From: Akkermansia sp.
GTDB lineage: Bacteria; Verrucomicrobiota; Verrucomicrobiia; Verrucomicrobiales; Akkermansiaceae
NCBI GenBank assembly: GCA_017555205.1
Contig: JAFZGW010000002.1
Location: 1-64,000, forward strand
Reading direction: 5' to 3'
DNA length: 64,000 nucleotides
How positions within the stretch are numbered: the stretch's first letter is position 1; each line of letters opens with the position of its first letter. The notes beneath the pieces were generated by a model, which was not told the origin of the DNA, did no database searches, and saw nothing but the letters and a program-made list of their open reading frames with translations. Positions 16,546 to 26,045 of this stretch are shown here, one piece after another. A program made the position numbers and the translations under genes.

Positions 16546-16576
16546 GGTACTTTATCTACGAGCTGGAATTATGATG

Positions 16577-19174
16577 TCAGAATGGCAGGGGTAATACAGG
16601 AATAATGCGCATGGGACGCGGGGTCGGCAACTGAATCTCGTTGTCAATGCTCGGCTGGTCTGTATCCTCAGCCACATCATCCATCGAAAGGTCGATTTCA
16701 TCCGGGCTATTGCCGGTAGACTGTGCTAAATCATCGGCGTTTTTATAACGCGGATTCAATTCAGTAATACAGCCGTATGGGTCATTGCCCACCAGTGCAG
16801 GCCCCTTGGGAAGCACGGGGACAACGGGCAATACGCGGGTCGAGGTAGCATGACTGGCTCCCACCTCCAAGAAATCGCCTAGCGTGGGGCTGCCATCTCC
16901 GTGCACGGTACAGGCACCAAGGGTTACATCCCCCTTCGGGAAGAACTCCCGGTAAGTGGGGCGCACGTAAACCGGCTTGCCGTTTTTCATGGTGCTTTCA
17001 AAGCAGAAATTGGTGGCAAGATGACCGGAGGAAAGGCATATCTCCACCTCTTCAGTATCGGGCGGCGGATTGAGGTCCGCATTGTCAAACTTCCCCTGCC
17101 CGGCCTTAAATACAGCCCCGAGTACGGGTGCGCAAGTATCGCCGGCAAAGGCCTCGGGATATATGGCCGAGTGGTCGTTCAGGAACCCTATCCACACGCC
17201 ACAGGTAACATCGGCATCGTAGCCGAAAAGGGTGGTGTCTGCAAAGTCGTAGTTAGAACCGCTCTTCACAGCCCCCTTAAAGGAATCCGGCAAATAGGGG
17301 CGCACCTTGGCGGCCGAGCCGTCAGTCAGGCTTTCCCGCATAATTGAGTGCAGACGATAGGCCGTGCAAGGGCTGGTGCTGTTGACCAGTTTGCGTGAAA
17401 CATCGTGAGGATTCTTCCACAGCACCTTACCATTGCTATCGGTAATTTTGGTAACAATGTAAGGCACAATGGGGCGGCTACCGCAATTCGGGAAAATGGT
17501 GTATGCCAACACCATCTCACGCAGGGACATAGGCTCCGTGCCGAGGTACACACGGGGATAGTATTGGGGACGCGCCTCCGTACTGTGGGGAATACGTGCC
17601 GGGGGCGTGATACCTGAGTTGGTAAGAGTATTGACGAAAGGTTTTGCCGCAACCTTAGGGTTGGAACTCAAAGCAATTCCCAGGCGGGCAGAAGCCGCAA
17701 TCTTAGACCAGCTGAGAGCTTGTCTCGCCGTAACGGAGTCGAGATAACGCCCTTTTTCAACCTCCATACCCCATTCACCAAGAATACCCTCGGAACCACC
17801 TATACCGGCAAGGCGATTGTCGAGCGCGTCATCCACAAGTCTGGAGCACGGCGTGTAGCCGTTCTCAAAGGCGCACATATACAAAAACGGCAGCAGCGCA
17901 GTCCCCACGGGGCGGCGGCCATTCTCGATAAAATCGTAATTATCCCGCTCAAAGCTACGCCCGGCCAAATAAACGAGGGTAGCACCGGTCTTGTTGTCCA
18001 CGGCATACACAGCACCGTCGAGGTAGCGATGTTTCGCGGCATCGGGGTGTTTTGTATCATCAAAGCGCACATGGTTGTAGTCCTTGCGATTTTCGATAGC
18101 GAGCAATTGCTCCCGCAGCGCCTGCTCTGCTGCCATCTGCATATCGCGATCTATGGTCGTATATACTTTCAGGCCGGCGCTTTTCACAATTTCCTCGCCG
18201 CGAACGGGGTCTTGGAAGATATCGATTGCCTGTTGCTGTACGATGGCATGCAAATGGCCGGTCTGTCGGCGCAACGGCTTAGGATTAAGCACTAGGGGCT
18301 GCTTCTTAAGTCGCTCAGCCTCTTCTAGCGTGAGATATTTCAGGCGCTGCATTCGGTCGATAACGTCGTTGCGCCACTTAAAGTTGAGGTCAAAATTGCG
18401 TATGGGGTTATAATTTTCAGGGTTTTTGATGAGTGCGGCAATACTGGCACTCTCGCGCACGGTGAGATCTGCCGGTTCCTTACCGAAGTAACCGAGGGAA
18501 GCCGCACGAATGCCGTAATAACCTCGACCGAAATAAATGCGGTTGAGGTAAAATTCCATAATTTGGCGCTTGTCGTACTTCTCTTCAATACGCATGGCCA
18601 AAAAAATCTCAACAATCTTGCGCTCATAGCGACTGCCGCCACGGGCGATTGTGCGGCGCTCCAAGTCGTACGCATTGCGAGCCAGCTGCTGGGTAATGGT
18701 GGAAGCACCCTGATTGGCACCACCGGCAGCAAGAGCTTCGCGCGCGGCGCGAATAATGCCAATGGGGTCAAAACCTTTGTGAGTCCAGAATGTTTTATCT
18801 TCCTGAGCGACAAGAGCATCCACCATGCTACGCGATATTTTATCGTAGGTAACGTAGCTTCGATTCTCGTCAAAAATTCGGCCTATTTCCAACCCATTGC
18901 GATCATAAATAATACAAGGATGATCTAGGTTATTGATATCTTCGAGGTTGAACTCGGCTGCCCATTTTTTATACTTGGCCGTAAAGATATTGAACCCCAC
19001 ATAACCGGCGGCTCCGCAAAAGAGAACAAAAACCCCGCAAACGATGCAAAGGCGCAACAGGAAGCGACGCCAGCGACTACCGGCACGCGCAGCAATCTCC
19101 TTGCGCGGGCTGAGGCTACGTCTACGTGTTTCGGCTTCTTTTCGCCGATTCTGGTACTCATCGAGGTCGTCCAT
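16577..19174 (-). CDS. Class A penicillin-binding protein with degenerate transpeptidase site
   Basis: An 865-residue bitopic protein: a basic cytoplasmic tail, a transmembrane helix at about 39-66, a GT51 glycosyltransferase domain at about 95-260 and a penicillin-binding domain at about 385-690. The glycosyltransferase motifs are intact: EDKTFWTHKGFD (catalytic E125), GASTITQQLARN and IMEFYLNRIYFG. In the transpeptidase domain the SxxK motif expected in RRPVGTALLPFLY is TALL (425-428), so the nucleophilic serine and the lysine are missing. SxN is SKI (490-492), and only KSGS (637-640) survives. The protein should polymerise glycan but not cross-link or bind beta-lactams covalently. The C-terminal 180 residues are a low-complexity proline-rich tail. 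Confidence 0.92.
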   Translation of the reverse strand: MDDLDEYQNRRKEAETRRRSLSPRKEIAARAGSRWRRFLLRLCIVCGVFVLFCGAAGYVGFNIFTAKYKKWAAEFNLEDINNLDHPCIIYDRNGLEIGRIFDENRSYVTYDKISRSMVDALVAQEDKTFWTHKGFDPIGIIRAAREALAAGGANQGASTITQQLARNAYDLERRTIARGGSRYERKIVEIFLAMRIEEKYDKRQIMEFYLNRIYFGRGYYGIRAASLGYFGKEPADLTVRESASIAALIKNPENYNPIRNFDLNFKWRNDVIDRMQRLKYLTLEEAERLKKQPLVLNPKPLRRQTGHLHAIVQQQAIDIFQDPVRGEEIVKSAGLKVYTTIDRDMQMAAEQALREQLLAIENRKDYNHVRFDDTKHPDAAKHRYLDGAVYAVDNKTGATLVYLAGRSFERDNYDFIENGRRPVGTALLPFLYMCAFENGYTPCSRLVDDALDNRLAGIGGSEGILGEWGMEVEKGRYLDSVTARQALSWSKIAASARLGIALSSNPKVAAKPFVNTLTNSGITPPARIPHSTEARPQYYPRVYLGTEPMSLREMVLAYTIFPNCGSRPIVPYIVTKITDSNGKVLWKNPHDVSRKLVNSTSPCTAYRLHSIMRESLTDGSAAKVRPYLPDSFKGAVKSGSNYDFADTTLFGYDADVTCGVWIGFLNDHSAIYPEAFAGDTCAPVLGAVFKAGQGKFDNADLNPPPDTEEVEICLSSGHLATNFCFESTMKNGKPVYVRPTYREFFPKGDVTLGACTVHGDGSPTLGDFLEVGASHATSTRVLPVVPVLPKGPALVGNDPYGCITELNPRYKNADDLAQSTGNSPDEIDLSMDDVAEDTDQPSIDNEIQLPTPRPMRIIPVLPLPF

Positions 19175-19188
19175 GCTCTACACAAGAT

Positions 19189-19217
19189 ACAATAGCACAA
19201 GTCGGCATGCTTTTCAA
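19189..19217 (-). promoter_or_regulatory. Promoter of the class A PBP gene
   Basis: Minus strand: TTGAAA (19217-19212), 17-bp spacer, TATTGT (19194-19189), 14 nt to the ATG. The predicted leader is about 8 nt. Confidence 0.55.
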
Positions 19218-19238
19218 GGCACAAATGGGGTGAATCCG

Positions 19239-20738
19239 TCAGTATTTGGAAGCAAGGCAGCGAGCTCTTATGCCAATGAACCCTATCAGGCAAATAACAG
19301 CAACAATAGCTCCGGCAGCGGTCGCATAGCCAAGGGGAATGGAGATACCGCAATCAGGCGCGTGCAGGAAATATGTGGTACACACGCTGCTCATAAAAAG
19401 TGCCGGTACGGTCACAATCCAATGAAAACGCCCGCGAACTCGCAACATGACCGCCAAGCACCACAGTGTAAAACAGGACAAGGTCTGATTGGCCCACCCG
19501 AAATAGCGCCATATTACACTGAAATCCAAGTTTGCAATGACGATAACAGCAGCAAACAACGGCAACGCTACCAGCAATCGGCGACCGATACTTGCTTGCT
19601 TCATGTTAAATATATCGGCCACCATCAACCGGCAACAACGCAAGGCCGTATCGCCGCTGGTGATAGGCAATATCACTACCCCCAATATGGCTATGATAGC
19701 CCCGGCTGGTCCCAACAGTGTGCGGCAAGCCTGATTCACGGCCGTTGCGGGACTGGCCATAATCAACTGCCAAAAAGGCGCCCCCTGAGCACCCTCGCTA
19801 AGCAATTCCGGCATCAGTTTGCCGTTTTCGCCGGTGACCAATGCATAATCGGTCACGATATCGCGCAAACTCAGCCCTACAACACACCATATAAGAGCCA
19901 CAATCCCCTCTACGACCATGGCACCGTAAAATACCGGACGCAGGTTGCGAGCTTGTTGCAGGCAGCGCACCATCATAGGACTCTGCGTAGCATGAAATCC
20001 GGATATCGCGCCACAGGCAATCGTCACAAATATCATAGGCCACACACTCAGGCCAACGGGATGAGCATTACTCAGTATATCCAAATCGGGCAGCACTTCT
20101 ACTTCGCCAGACAGCGGTAAACAAATTGCCAAACTGAGAGCCATGAAGACAAATAAAATACCAAACAGGGGGTATATGCGCCCAATTATGGTATCAATAG
20201 GCAAAATTGTGGCTAAAAAATAATATATCATAATAATAACACTCCACCATATTACCGATATATCGCTCACCAAAGCATGCAGCATGCCTGCCGGTCCACT
20301 GGTAAAAACAACGCCGACCAACAGCATAAGCAAAATACACAACCCACGCATAATCACATGTGCAGGCTTGCCCAAATAGCGCCCCACCAGCTCAGGTAAA
20401 TTTTCCCCACCATGCTCGGCGGATAAAACAGCAGAAAGAAAATCGTGAACAGCCCCGGCAAGCAAACAGCCAAGCACTATCCACAGCAGAGCAACCGGCC
20501 CGAACAAACAGCCGGCAAAGGCTCCAAACACCGGCCCTAGGCCGGCAATATTGAGCAACTGCACCATGAAGATACGCCACGTCGGCATAGCCACATAGTC
20601 TACACCATCCGCTTGTCTCATACATGGCATGAGCAGTTTTAAGTCCACCCCATATACTCGCTCAGCTACTTTGCCGTATGCAAAGTAGCCGAGCACCAAA
20701 ATCACCACGCAGGCAATAAATGCCACCAATCCGCTCAT
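19239..20738 (-). CDS. cstA: Carbon starvation protein CstA (peptide/pyruvate transporter family)
   Basis: A 499-residue polytopic membrane protein of the CstA family. It begins with a helix then VYGVDLKLLMPCMRQADGVDYVAMPTWRIFMVQLLNIAGLGPVFGAFAG, the conserved CstA N-terminal signature, and continues with AVHDFLSAVLSAEHGGENLPELVGRYLG and GFHATQSPMMVRC. Family members import peptides or pyruvate under carbon limitation. It is shorter than the 700-residue E. coli CstA and matches the compact form seen in many anaerobes. It lies 9 nt after the gene for a thioredoxin-like exported protein and is probably co-transcribed with it. Confidence 0.92.
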   Translation of the reverse strand: MSGLVAFIACVVILVLGYFAYGKVAERVYGVDLKLLMPCMRQADGVDYVAMPTWRIFMVQLLNIAGLGPVFGAFAGCLFGPVALLWIVLGCLLAGAVHDFLSAVLSAEHGGENLPELVGRYLGKPAHVIMRGLCILLMLLVGVVFTSGPAGMLHALVSDISVIWWSVIIMIYYFLATILPIDTIIGRIYPLFGILFVFMALSLAICLPLSGEVEVLPDLDILSNAHPVGLSVWPMIFVTIACGAISGFHATQSPMMVRCLQQARNLRPVFYGAMVVEGIVALIWCVVGLSLRDIVTDYALVTGENGKLMPELLSEGAQGAPFWQLIMASPATAVNQACRTLLGPAGAIIAILGVVILPITSGDTALRCCRLMVADIFNMKQASIGRRLLVALPLFAAVIVIANLDFSVIWRYFGWANQTLSCFTLWCLAVMLRVRGRFHWIVTVPALFMSSVCTTYFLHAPDCGISIPLGYATAAGAIVAVICLIGFIGIRARCLASKY

Positions 20739-20747
20739 GATATCTGT

Positions 20748-21701
20748 TTAATTCTTTTCGGTCGAACCCATAGCAGTATTCTTACCGGAGCCACCGCCGG
20801 TAGAGGTGGACGCGCTTGCCGGTTTCGCGGCTTCGGCCTTTTCCTTGGGCAGCACCCAACGCTCTATGGCACCTTCGGCGTAAGCACCGTAAATGGAAGT
20901 CGGGTCAATGTTGCGCATTTCTGTATATATAGCACGCATGCGGGCAGCAGAACCACCACTGCGGCGCACATGACCGGCATAGGCAGCCATAATCTCCTGG
21001 CGCTGGCGGCGCGAGTAGAAGCCATCCGCCACGAGAGCGCGGACATATTTATGCGCGGCCTCCAAACTCATAGTCTGCATCTTCTGGCCGACTTCAAGCA
21101 TACCGGTAGCATTGGTTGCCAACGAGCCCAAACCGGTACTCACGCCCTCCCCCAAGGGATTACCGGGCATGCGGACATCTTTCATGTCGGCAGCCTCGGC
21201 CAAGAAGGTAATTTGGCGTTTACCCTTAGCGCTGCGAGCTTTCTTAAGCAGCTTTTCCTGCTCAACGTAATCATCGATAATACGCTCAAGATAAGCGCCG
21301 GCGGTCTCGGCATCTTTCATCTGTTCAGCCCCCTGCACAATCCCGCGCAGGGTACCTTTACCATCAACCACCGCCAAGCAGGGATAACTCCAAATCCCCC
21401 CGGGCAAACCGGCATCGCCCATGACCTTTTTATACTCGCGCTGCTCTTTTTCATTGGGCAACTGGTATATAGGCACCTCAAGAAAAACGGCTCCGCGAGC
21501 ATAGCGCATAATCTCGCGCTTGCGTACAAAACGCTCGCGCAAATCAGCACTCACCTTGTCATAGTTAGCACCGTAGCAGAACAATACCAAAGGCTTTCGC
21601 TCAGTTGCCTTGGCCAATGCAGTCTGATATTCCGCAGCACCAAGCAGCGGCAACAGCGCAGAGCCGAGCATCAACATCATCGTTAAAAAGTTTTTCAACA
21701 T
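20748..21701 (-). CDS. Exported thioredoxin-fold protein, unknown function
   Basis: A 317-residue protein with a signal peptide (MLKNFLTMMLMLGSALLPLLGAAE). Residues about 25-140 look like a divergent thioredoxin domain: ERKPLVLFCYGANYD, a helix, AVFLEVPIYQLP, and WSYPCLAVVDGKG at the cis-proline position. There is no CxxC. The C-terminal half is helical and ends in a Ser/Thr/Gly/Lys-rich tail. It is the last of four unusual envelope genes in a row, 23 nt after the transglutaminase-like gene. A structural or protein-binding role in the periplasm is more likely than redox chemistry. Confidence 0.75.
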   Translation of the reverse strand: MLKNFLTMMLMLGSALLPLLGAAEYQTALAKATERKPLVLFCYGANYDKVSADLRERFVRKREIMRYARGAVFLEVPIYQLPNEKEQREYKKVMGDAGLPGGIWSYPCLAVVDGKGTLRGIVQGAEQMKDAETAGAYLERIIDDYVEQEKLLKKARSAKGKRQITFLAEAADMKDVRMPGNPLGEGVSTGLGSLATNATGMLEVGQKMQTMSLEAAHKYVRALVADGFYSRRQRQEIMAAYAGHVRRSGGSAARMRAIYTEMRNIDPTSIYGAYAEGAIERWVLPKEKAEAAKPASASTSTGGGSGKNTAMGSTEKN

Positions 21702-21724
21702 GGCATTCGCAAAAGGTTATATTG

Positions 21725-24400
21725 TTATTTCTTGTCCTCGCTCTTCTCTTTGAGCAGTTTGCCGTATACATAGAAGCCAACTATCGATGACTCCCACTTA
21801 TCACCCTCGCGCAGCAGGCGCACAAAACGAGCACAGGGTGCGGCATCTCGCAAATCGCAGCGTATCACAGCACCGGAAATCTCGCACTTGGCGCGAACCG
21901 GCGACCAGTTCTGACCGTCATCGGACACCTCGACCTTGAAATCGCGGTCACGACGTGCATTTTCACCGAAAAGGCAGACAAGGCCGCTGAGCTGGGCATT
22001 ATTTTCCAACTCGATAGTCATGCCCGAATTGCCCTCAAACTTAGCGGGAATCTGTCCACCGGTCTTCTGCAATACAGCCCAATGCAAGCAACAATGCGGC
22101 ATTTGCCCCGGAGACAACGTAGTAGCAGTACGGATAAGACCCTTTGCCGAGACAATTTTGCCGGGGAATGCGCGGAACTTGAATTTGTTCTTGGGGAACA
22201 TCTTCTTGCACTTTCGGTAAGAGAGCTTACCAATGGCTTGGAATGTGCGCTTATCACCATTACTGGCGGCGGTGTAAATAGCCTCACCCAAAGCCCCCCA
22301 TGTAGCGTCGATAGTCTTTTTGGTGGTACGGGCACGGCTCATGGTCTTTACCACAAGTTCGCTGAACTCCTCCTGCAATTTTTCGTTTTCGGCATCGCTC
22401 CCGGGTACGGAAGCAATGAAATCAAGCCCCCATGCCAACACGGCACCGGAATAATCCGGCTTATCCATCAATACATTGAGAGCCTCTTTCATGTAGGCGA
22501 GCTGTTCCTCCGGATTGGGGCAGCCGGCCATGTGTGCGGAAAGCAGCGGTGCAATATCCCATCGATTCGTACCATAGCCCTTGCACTGTTTGAAGAAGGC
22601 GGCAAACATCTTGTTGCGCTCGCGGCGATTGGGCTCAAGCGGCAGCAAGTGGGGGTAGACATAGCGACTCAGCAAAGTGGCTGCGCAGTTGTGGAATTTA
22701 ACCGCCAATGTATCAACCACACGGTCGTGCATTTCTTTCCACTTCGCCTTATTCTGAGGCGCTTTCTGCTTGAGGTAAGCGGCATACGATACCCAAGCCG
22801 GCCAGTTAAGCGGCTGAGCAACAACAGCAGCATCGAAGCAATTTACCGCACTCTTCATCATACGGCGGGAGGCCAGCAATTCTGCCAAAGCCACCAATTC
22901 ATCTGATACCATTGTCTTGTGACGATCGGTGTACAAATCCTGCATGAGAATGAGGAAATCCCAATCGTGCAGGCCCCAGAACACCTTGTGCATGCCGTGC
23001 TCCCAGTAGATGGAGTAGCTCATCTTCCACTCCGTGCCTACACGCACAGCATACGCGCAGTGACCGGGTTCACCCATTGTCATGGCCGGTATACCGGCAG
23101 CCAAGGCGCCATACGCGCCATAGTGCGAGCAAGCGCCGCACACGCCACCAATCTCACGGTGTGCCCAAGCTGTGGTATTCTTAGTATATTTGAGGATGGG
23201 CCCAAGGTAGTCCGACGAGAATACGGAGTCGCCGGCAACATTGCGCAGACGGTAAACCAGCTGACCGCAAGCGCCCAAATACCCCTCAACAGGCAGGCGC
23301 ACGTTATCACGCTGCCAAGCAAGTGACTGGGGGCTACCCCAGCCGCCCGGTTCCGTGCATCCGGTGACGAGTCGGGTTTCCCAGTATTGCAAGTCATCAA
23401 AGATAACGTTGAGCTTCCCTTCCTGATAACTACTGAAATAGTAGGCAAAGCGAGCTATCATATCCTTTTCGGAATAACGCTCACGCGCAAACTCAGTGGC
23501 CGTGGTAGCAGCGATACGGCGTGTTACAGGGTCCTGCATATCTTCCGAATACAGGGAATATATCTTAGCAAGGTATATCAACCCTTGCCCCAGTCGATCA
23601 GTCGGGCCGGAGAATACAACACCATTTATCCAATCCAAATCACTGGAGAGAGCAAAGAGCAAAGCCGAGCCCATTTTCTGCTCAGTCACCTTGCGAATAC
23701 CCTCGTAGCCAACCTTGCGAATCAGGGTAATTCGCGCGAGGTCCAGTCGGTTTGCCGGGTCTTCCAAGAACTGCCATACAGCTTCAGGGTCACCATTCTT
23801 TGTTTTCGAGAGTACTCGTTCGAGCAAGTCTTTATATATAACGTCGGGCTTCTTCCACATGTCAGGAGCAAAGTCCTCACTATGGTAGTTGGTGCGCCCG
23901 TCATTCTTCTTCTCGAGCTTTTCGTACGCTGCGGCCAATTTCTTAGCATTTCGCTCAGCGGAGCCATTCGTCTTGGAATCGCACACGCCGGGCATGACAT
24001 CCTGCCCGGGCAGTACAGGAATATCTGCCTCCGCAATTTCCTTCAACGGAGCAGGCGGTGCTTCCTTCGGCATGAAAGAGTCCGGATCTCGCTCTATCAA
24101 CCCGGTGCCGTCATCCGTCCCGGCCCAAGCGGATTCATCTTCATCATCGGCATCCATACCAACCATGTCGGAATCGTTGGCACTTACATCACCGCCTTCA
24201 TCAATCACTACACCTTTCACAGGGTCAACATCCTCCGGAACATCCTCCGCTCCGGAACCGACATCAGATTGCTGAGATGTTGTAGCAGCAACAGGAGCTG
24301 CAGGCGGCGCAGTTGCTATCTCATACATCCACGAAATCAAGTAGCCACCAACCATGGCAGCCAGTGCGGATAAGAGCAATTTAACGAGATTAGTTGACAT
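21725..24400 (-). CDS. Large membrane-anchored transglutaminase-like protein
   Basis: An 891-residue protein. It has an N-terminal transmembrane anchor (about 7-26), an acidic linker rich in Asp/Glu (about 45-115) and then a mostly helical body. Within it, GGVCGACSHYGAYGALAAGIPA (C421) and GEPGHCAYAV (H447) match the Cys-His core of the transglutaminase/peptidase-like superfamily. A helical, TPR-like stretch follows. The C-terminal 130 residues (MTIELENNAQLSGLVCLFG...FKVEVSDDGQNWSPV...ARFVRLLREG) resemble a discoidin (F5/8 type C) carbohydrate-binding domain. It could process or cross-link a cell-surface partner. The third catalytic residue was not located with certainty. It is co-directional with its neighbours, with gaps near 20 nt. 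Confidence 0.75.
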   Translation of the reverse strand: MSTNLVKLLLSALAAMVGGYLISWMYEIATAPPAAPVAATTSQQSDVGSGAEDVPEDVDPVKGVVIDEGGDVSANDSDMVGMDADDEDESAWAGTDDGTGLIERDPDSFMPKEAPPAPLKEIAEADIPVLPGQDVMPGVCDSKTNGSAERNAKKLAAAYEKLEKKNDGRTNYHSEDFAPDMWKKPDVIYKDLLERVLSKTKNGDPEAVWQFLEDPANRLDLARITLIRKVGYEGIRKVTEQKMGSALLFALSSDLDWINGVVFSGPTDRLGQGLIYLAKIYSLYSEDMQDPVTRRIAATTATEFARERYSEKDMIARFAYYFSSYQEGKLNVIFDDLQYWETRLVTGCTEPGGWGSPQSLAWQRDNVRLPVEGYLGACGQLVYRLRNVAGDSVFSSDYLGPILKYTKNTTAWAHREIGGVCGACSHYGAYGALAAGIPAMTMGEPGHCAYAVRVGTEWKMSYSIYWEHGMHKVFWGLHDWDFLILMQDLYTDRHKTMVSDELVALAELLASRRMMKSAVNCFDAAVVAQPLNWPAWVSYAAYLKQKAPQNKAKWKEMHDRVVDTLAVKFHNCAATLLSRYVYPHLLPLEPNRRERNKMFAAFFKQCKGYGTNRWDIAPLLSAHMAGCPNPEEQLAYMKEALNVLMDKPDYSGAVLAWGLDFIASVPGSDAENEKLQEEFSELVVKTMSRARTTKKTIDATWGALGEAIYTAASNGDKRTFQAIGKLSYRKCKKMFPKNKFKFRAFPGKIVSAKGLIRTATTLSPGQMPHCCLHWAVLQKTGGQIPAKFEGNSGMTIELENNAQLSGLVCLFGENARRDRDFKVEVSDDGQNWSPVRAKCEISGAVIRCDLRDAAPCARFVRLLREGDKWESSIVGFYVYGKLLKEKSEDKK

Positions 24401-24420
24401 ATAAGTAAGGTAGAGTAAGG

Positions 24421-25941
24421 TTAATTGGGATTTCGGCGCTTTATGGCAGCAAGAGTCTGAGCGGCTTTATGGCTAATAAGTGCATCCTTGTGGTGGCTGA
24501 GTCCTTCCACCAACGGGATAGCCTTCGCGGTACCGTACTCAGAGAAGAACTTAAGCGAGCTATCGAGAGTCTGCAAATCAGAATTTACAGTAACTTTCTT
24601 AAGTAGGGAGTCCTCGGCACGAGACCCCAACAGCGGGATGATTTCATTCCAGGCCACAGGGTTGGCCACCCACATCTGCACTATGGGTTCAGCCACACCT
24701 TCGGGATCCTCTACGGCCAAACGTCTGACCACGCGAACCGACAGGCCGAAACTGGTAGCGCGTGACTTTGCAAAATATTCGCGAAAATGCTGAAGTGCGG
24801 TTGCATCTCCGGCCGGAGCATATACATCCAAAGCCTCCACGAGGGCTTGATAGGTATCAGCCTCCGACTGCCACGAATCCTTCAACACCTCGAGCAGTGC
24901 ATTCTTAATATCAGTTCTGAGCACTTGCACGTTGGTCGATGCCAGCATATTAGCCGCAGCTCGTACTCGCATGGGATCCATGCAGCTCAATTCGCTGAGA
25001 TTAGCTGCCACAAAGTTCGGATTTTGCGGAGATTCCAATACGTCCGATGAATACCGGCTCACCATCTTTGCTCTATCAGCATCAAAGTGAACCTCGTATA
25101 TCTTCTCCATGGGTTTGGAGTACGACACGCGACCAAAGCGCGACAGGATTCTGGTCACATTCGCACGCTGGGCTCGAGAGTTTACCACCACAAAAAGAGC
25201 GCCTTTGCCTCGCGTGTACGCACGGGTGTACTCAGCTTGCAACAAGCGGGTGAGTGACTCACGAATAAGCGAACGCGTAATCGATGTCTGCTTATCCATG
25301 TAGATAGCATAGTGAGTCTGGCGGGGGGCTTCCGCGCATATTGAACGGAACACCTCCAAATCGCCTTCCGAAAGGCTCGGCCCCTTTACAGCATGAGAGT
25401 CGCCGTCCTGAGCATCATTATCCAGTTCAATTGTTTGCCCTACTTCCAATTGAACGGTCCGGGCATGCCATACGAAGGGCACACTGGCACCCCACGTCAG
25501 TATGAGGATAATCAGAGAGCCGATAATAACTTTATTGTGGCGGAAGGAAGGCAACAGGCAGATAACCGAAATTAAGGAACAACCGACAGATATCATCAAC
25601 TGATACTCAATTTCAAGTTGATTAATAGGGGTTTCCAATGTTTCGCTATCGCCCAGCATAAAGACAAATGAGCAGGCAAAAAATAACACCAAAGCAAGAG
25701 CACAACGAACCTTCCCCTGCATGCTGAATAAAGAACCGGCAGCAATCTTGCGCTTCATCATCTCAGCACGTGCTTCCTGCCTCTTTTTCATTCGACGGTG
25801 AATCGCCACATCTGTCTCCAACTCCTCCGGGGCAGAGGATGCAGCCACTCCAAATTCGGCTGCTAAACACTTGGAGCAGATAATCTGAGACTCTGAAGTC
25901 GCGATAAAACTTTCTTTACACCTATTACACTCTTTTTCCAC
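24421..25941 (-). CDS. Zinc-ribbon membrane protein with helical repeats, unknown function
   Basis: A protein of about 506 residues that I do not recognise. It begins with a four-cysteine zinc ribbon (CNRC...CSKC) and has a basic helical stretch (RRMKKRQEARAEMMKRK), three transmembrane helices at about 85-165, and a C-terminal HEAT-like helical region. The start is ambiguous. A TTG at 25992 would add 17 hydrophobic residues, but these are encoded by the T-rich tail of a terminator. The GTG at 25941 follows TTGCTT-17-TATATA by 7 nt, matching the leaderless promoter layout seen elsewhere here, and I prefer it. It is part of the 20.7-26.6 kb envelope cluster. Confidence 0.65.
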   Translation of the reverse strand: MEKECNRCKESFIATSESQIICSKCLAAEFGVAASSAPEELETDVAIHRRMKKRQEARAEMMKRKIAAGSLFSMQGKVRCALALVLFFACSFVFMLGDSETLETPINQLEIEYQLMISVGCSLISVICLLPSFRHNKVIIGSLIILILTWGASVPFVWHARTVQLEVGQTIELDNDAQDGDSHAVKGPSLSEGDLEVFRSICAEAPRQTHYAIYMDKQTSITRSLIRESLTRLLQAEYTRAYTRGKGALFVVVNSRAQRANVTRILSRFGRVSYSKPMEKIYEVHFDADRAKMVSRYSSDVLESPQNPNFVAANLSELSCMDPMRVRAAANMLASTNVQVLRTDIKNALLEVLKDSWQSEADTYQALVEALDVYAPAGDATALQHFREYFAKSRATSFGLSVRVVRRLAVEDPEGVAEPIVQMWVANPVAWNEIIPLLGSRAEDSLLKKVTVNSDLQTLDSSLKFFSEYGTAKAIPLVEGLSHHKDALISHKAAQTLAAIKRRNPN

Positions 25942-25948
25942 GTGGGTA

Positions 25949-25977
25949 TATATAGCAAATAAACCTATAAAAAGCAA
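25949..25977 (-). promoter_or_regulatory. Candidate leaderless promoter of the zinc-ribbon gene
   Basis: Minus strand: TTGCTT (25977-25972), 17-bp spacer, TATATA (25954-25949), seven bases, then GTG at 25941. The -35 box overlaps the end of the terminator hairpin of the preceding gene. Confidence 0.45.
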
Positions 25978-26020
25978 GCCTGTAATAGCCAAGTTACAAA
26001 ATTATCGGCAATTACAGGCT
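25971..26020 (-). terminator. Terminator or attenuator between two envelope genes
   Basis: Minus strand: a perfect 10-bp inverted repeat (AGCCTGTAAT at 26020-26011, ATTACAGGCT at 25986-25977) with a 24-nt loop, then TGCTTTTTATAGG. It lies 26 nt after the stop of the small acidic-tail gene and overlaps the alternative TTG start of the next gene. Confidence 0.5.
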
Positions 26021-26045
26021 CGAAAGACTACTTCCGGCAAAAGCT

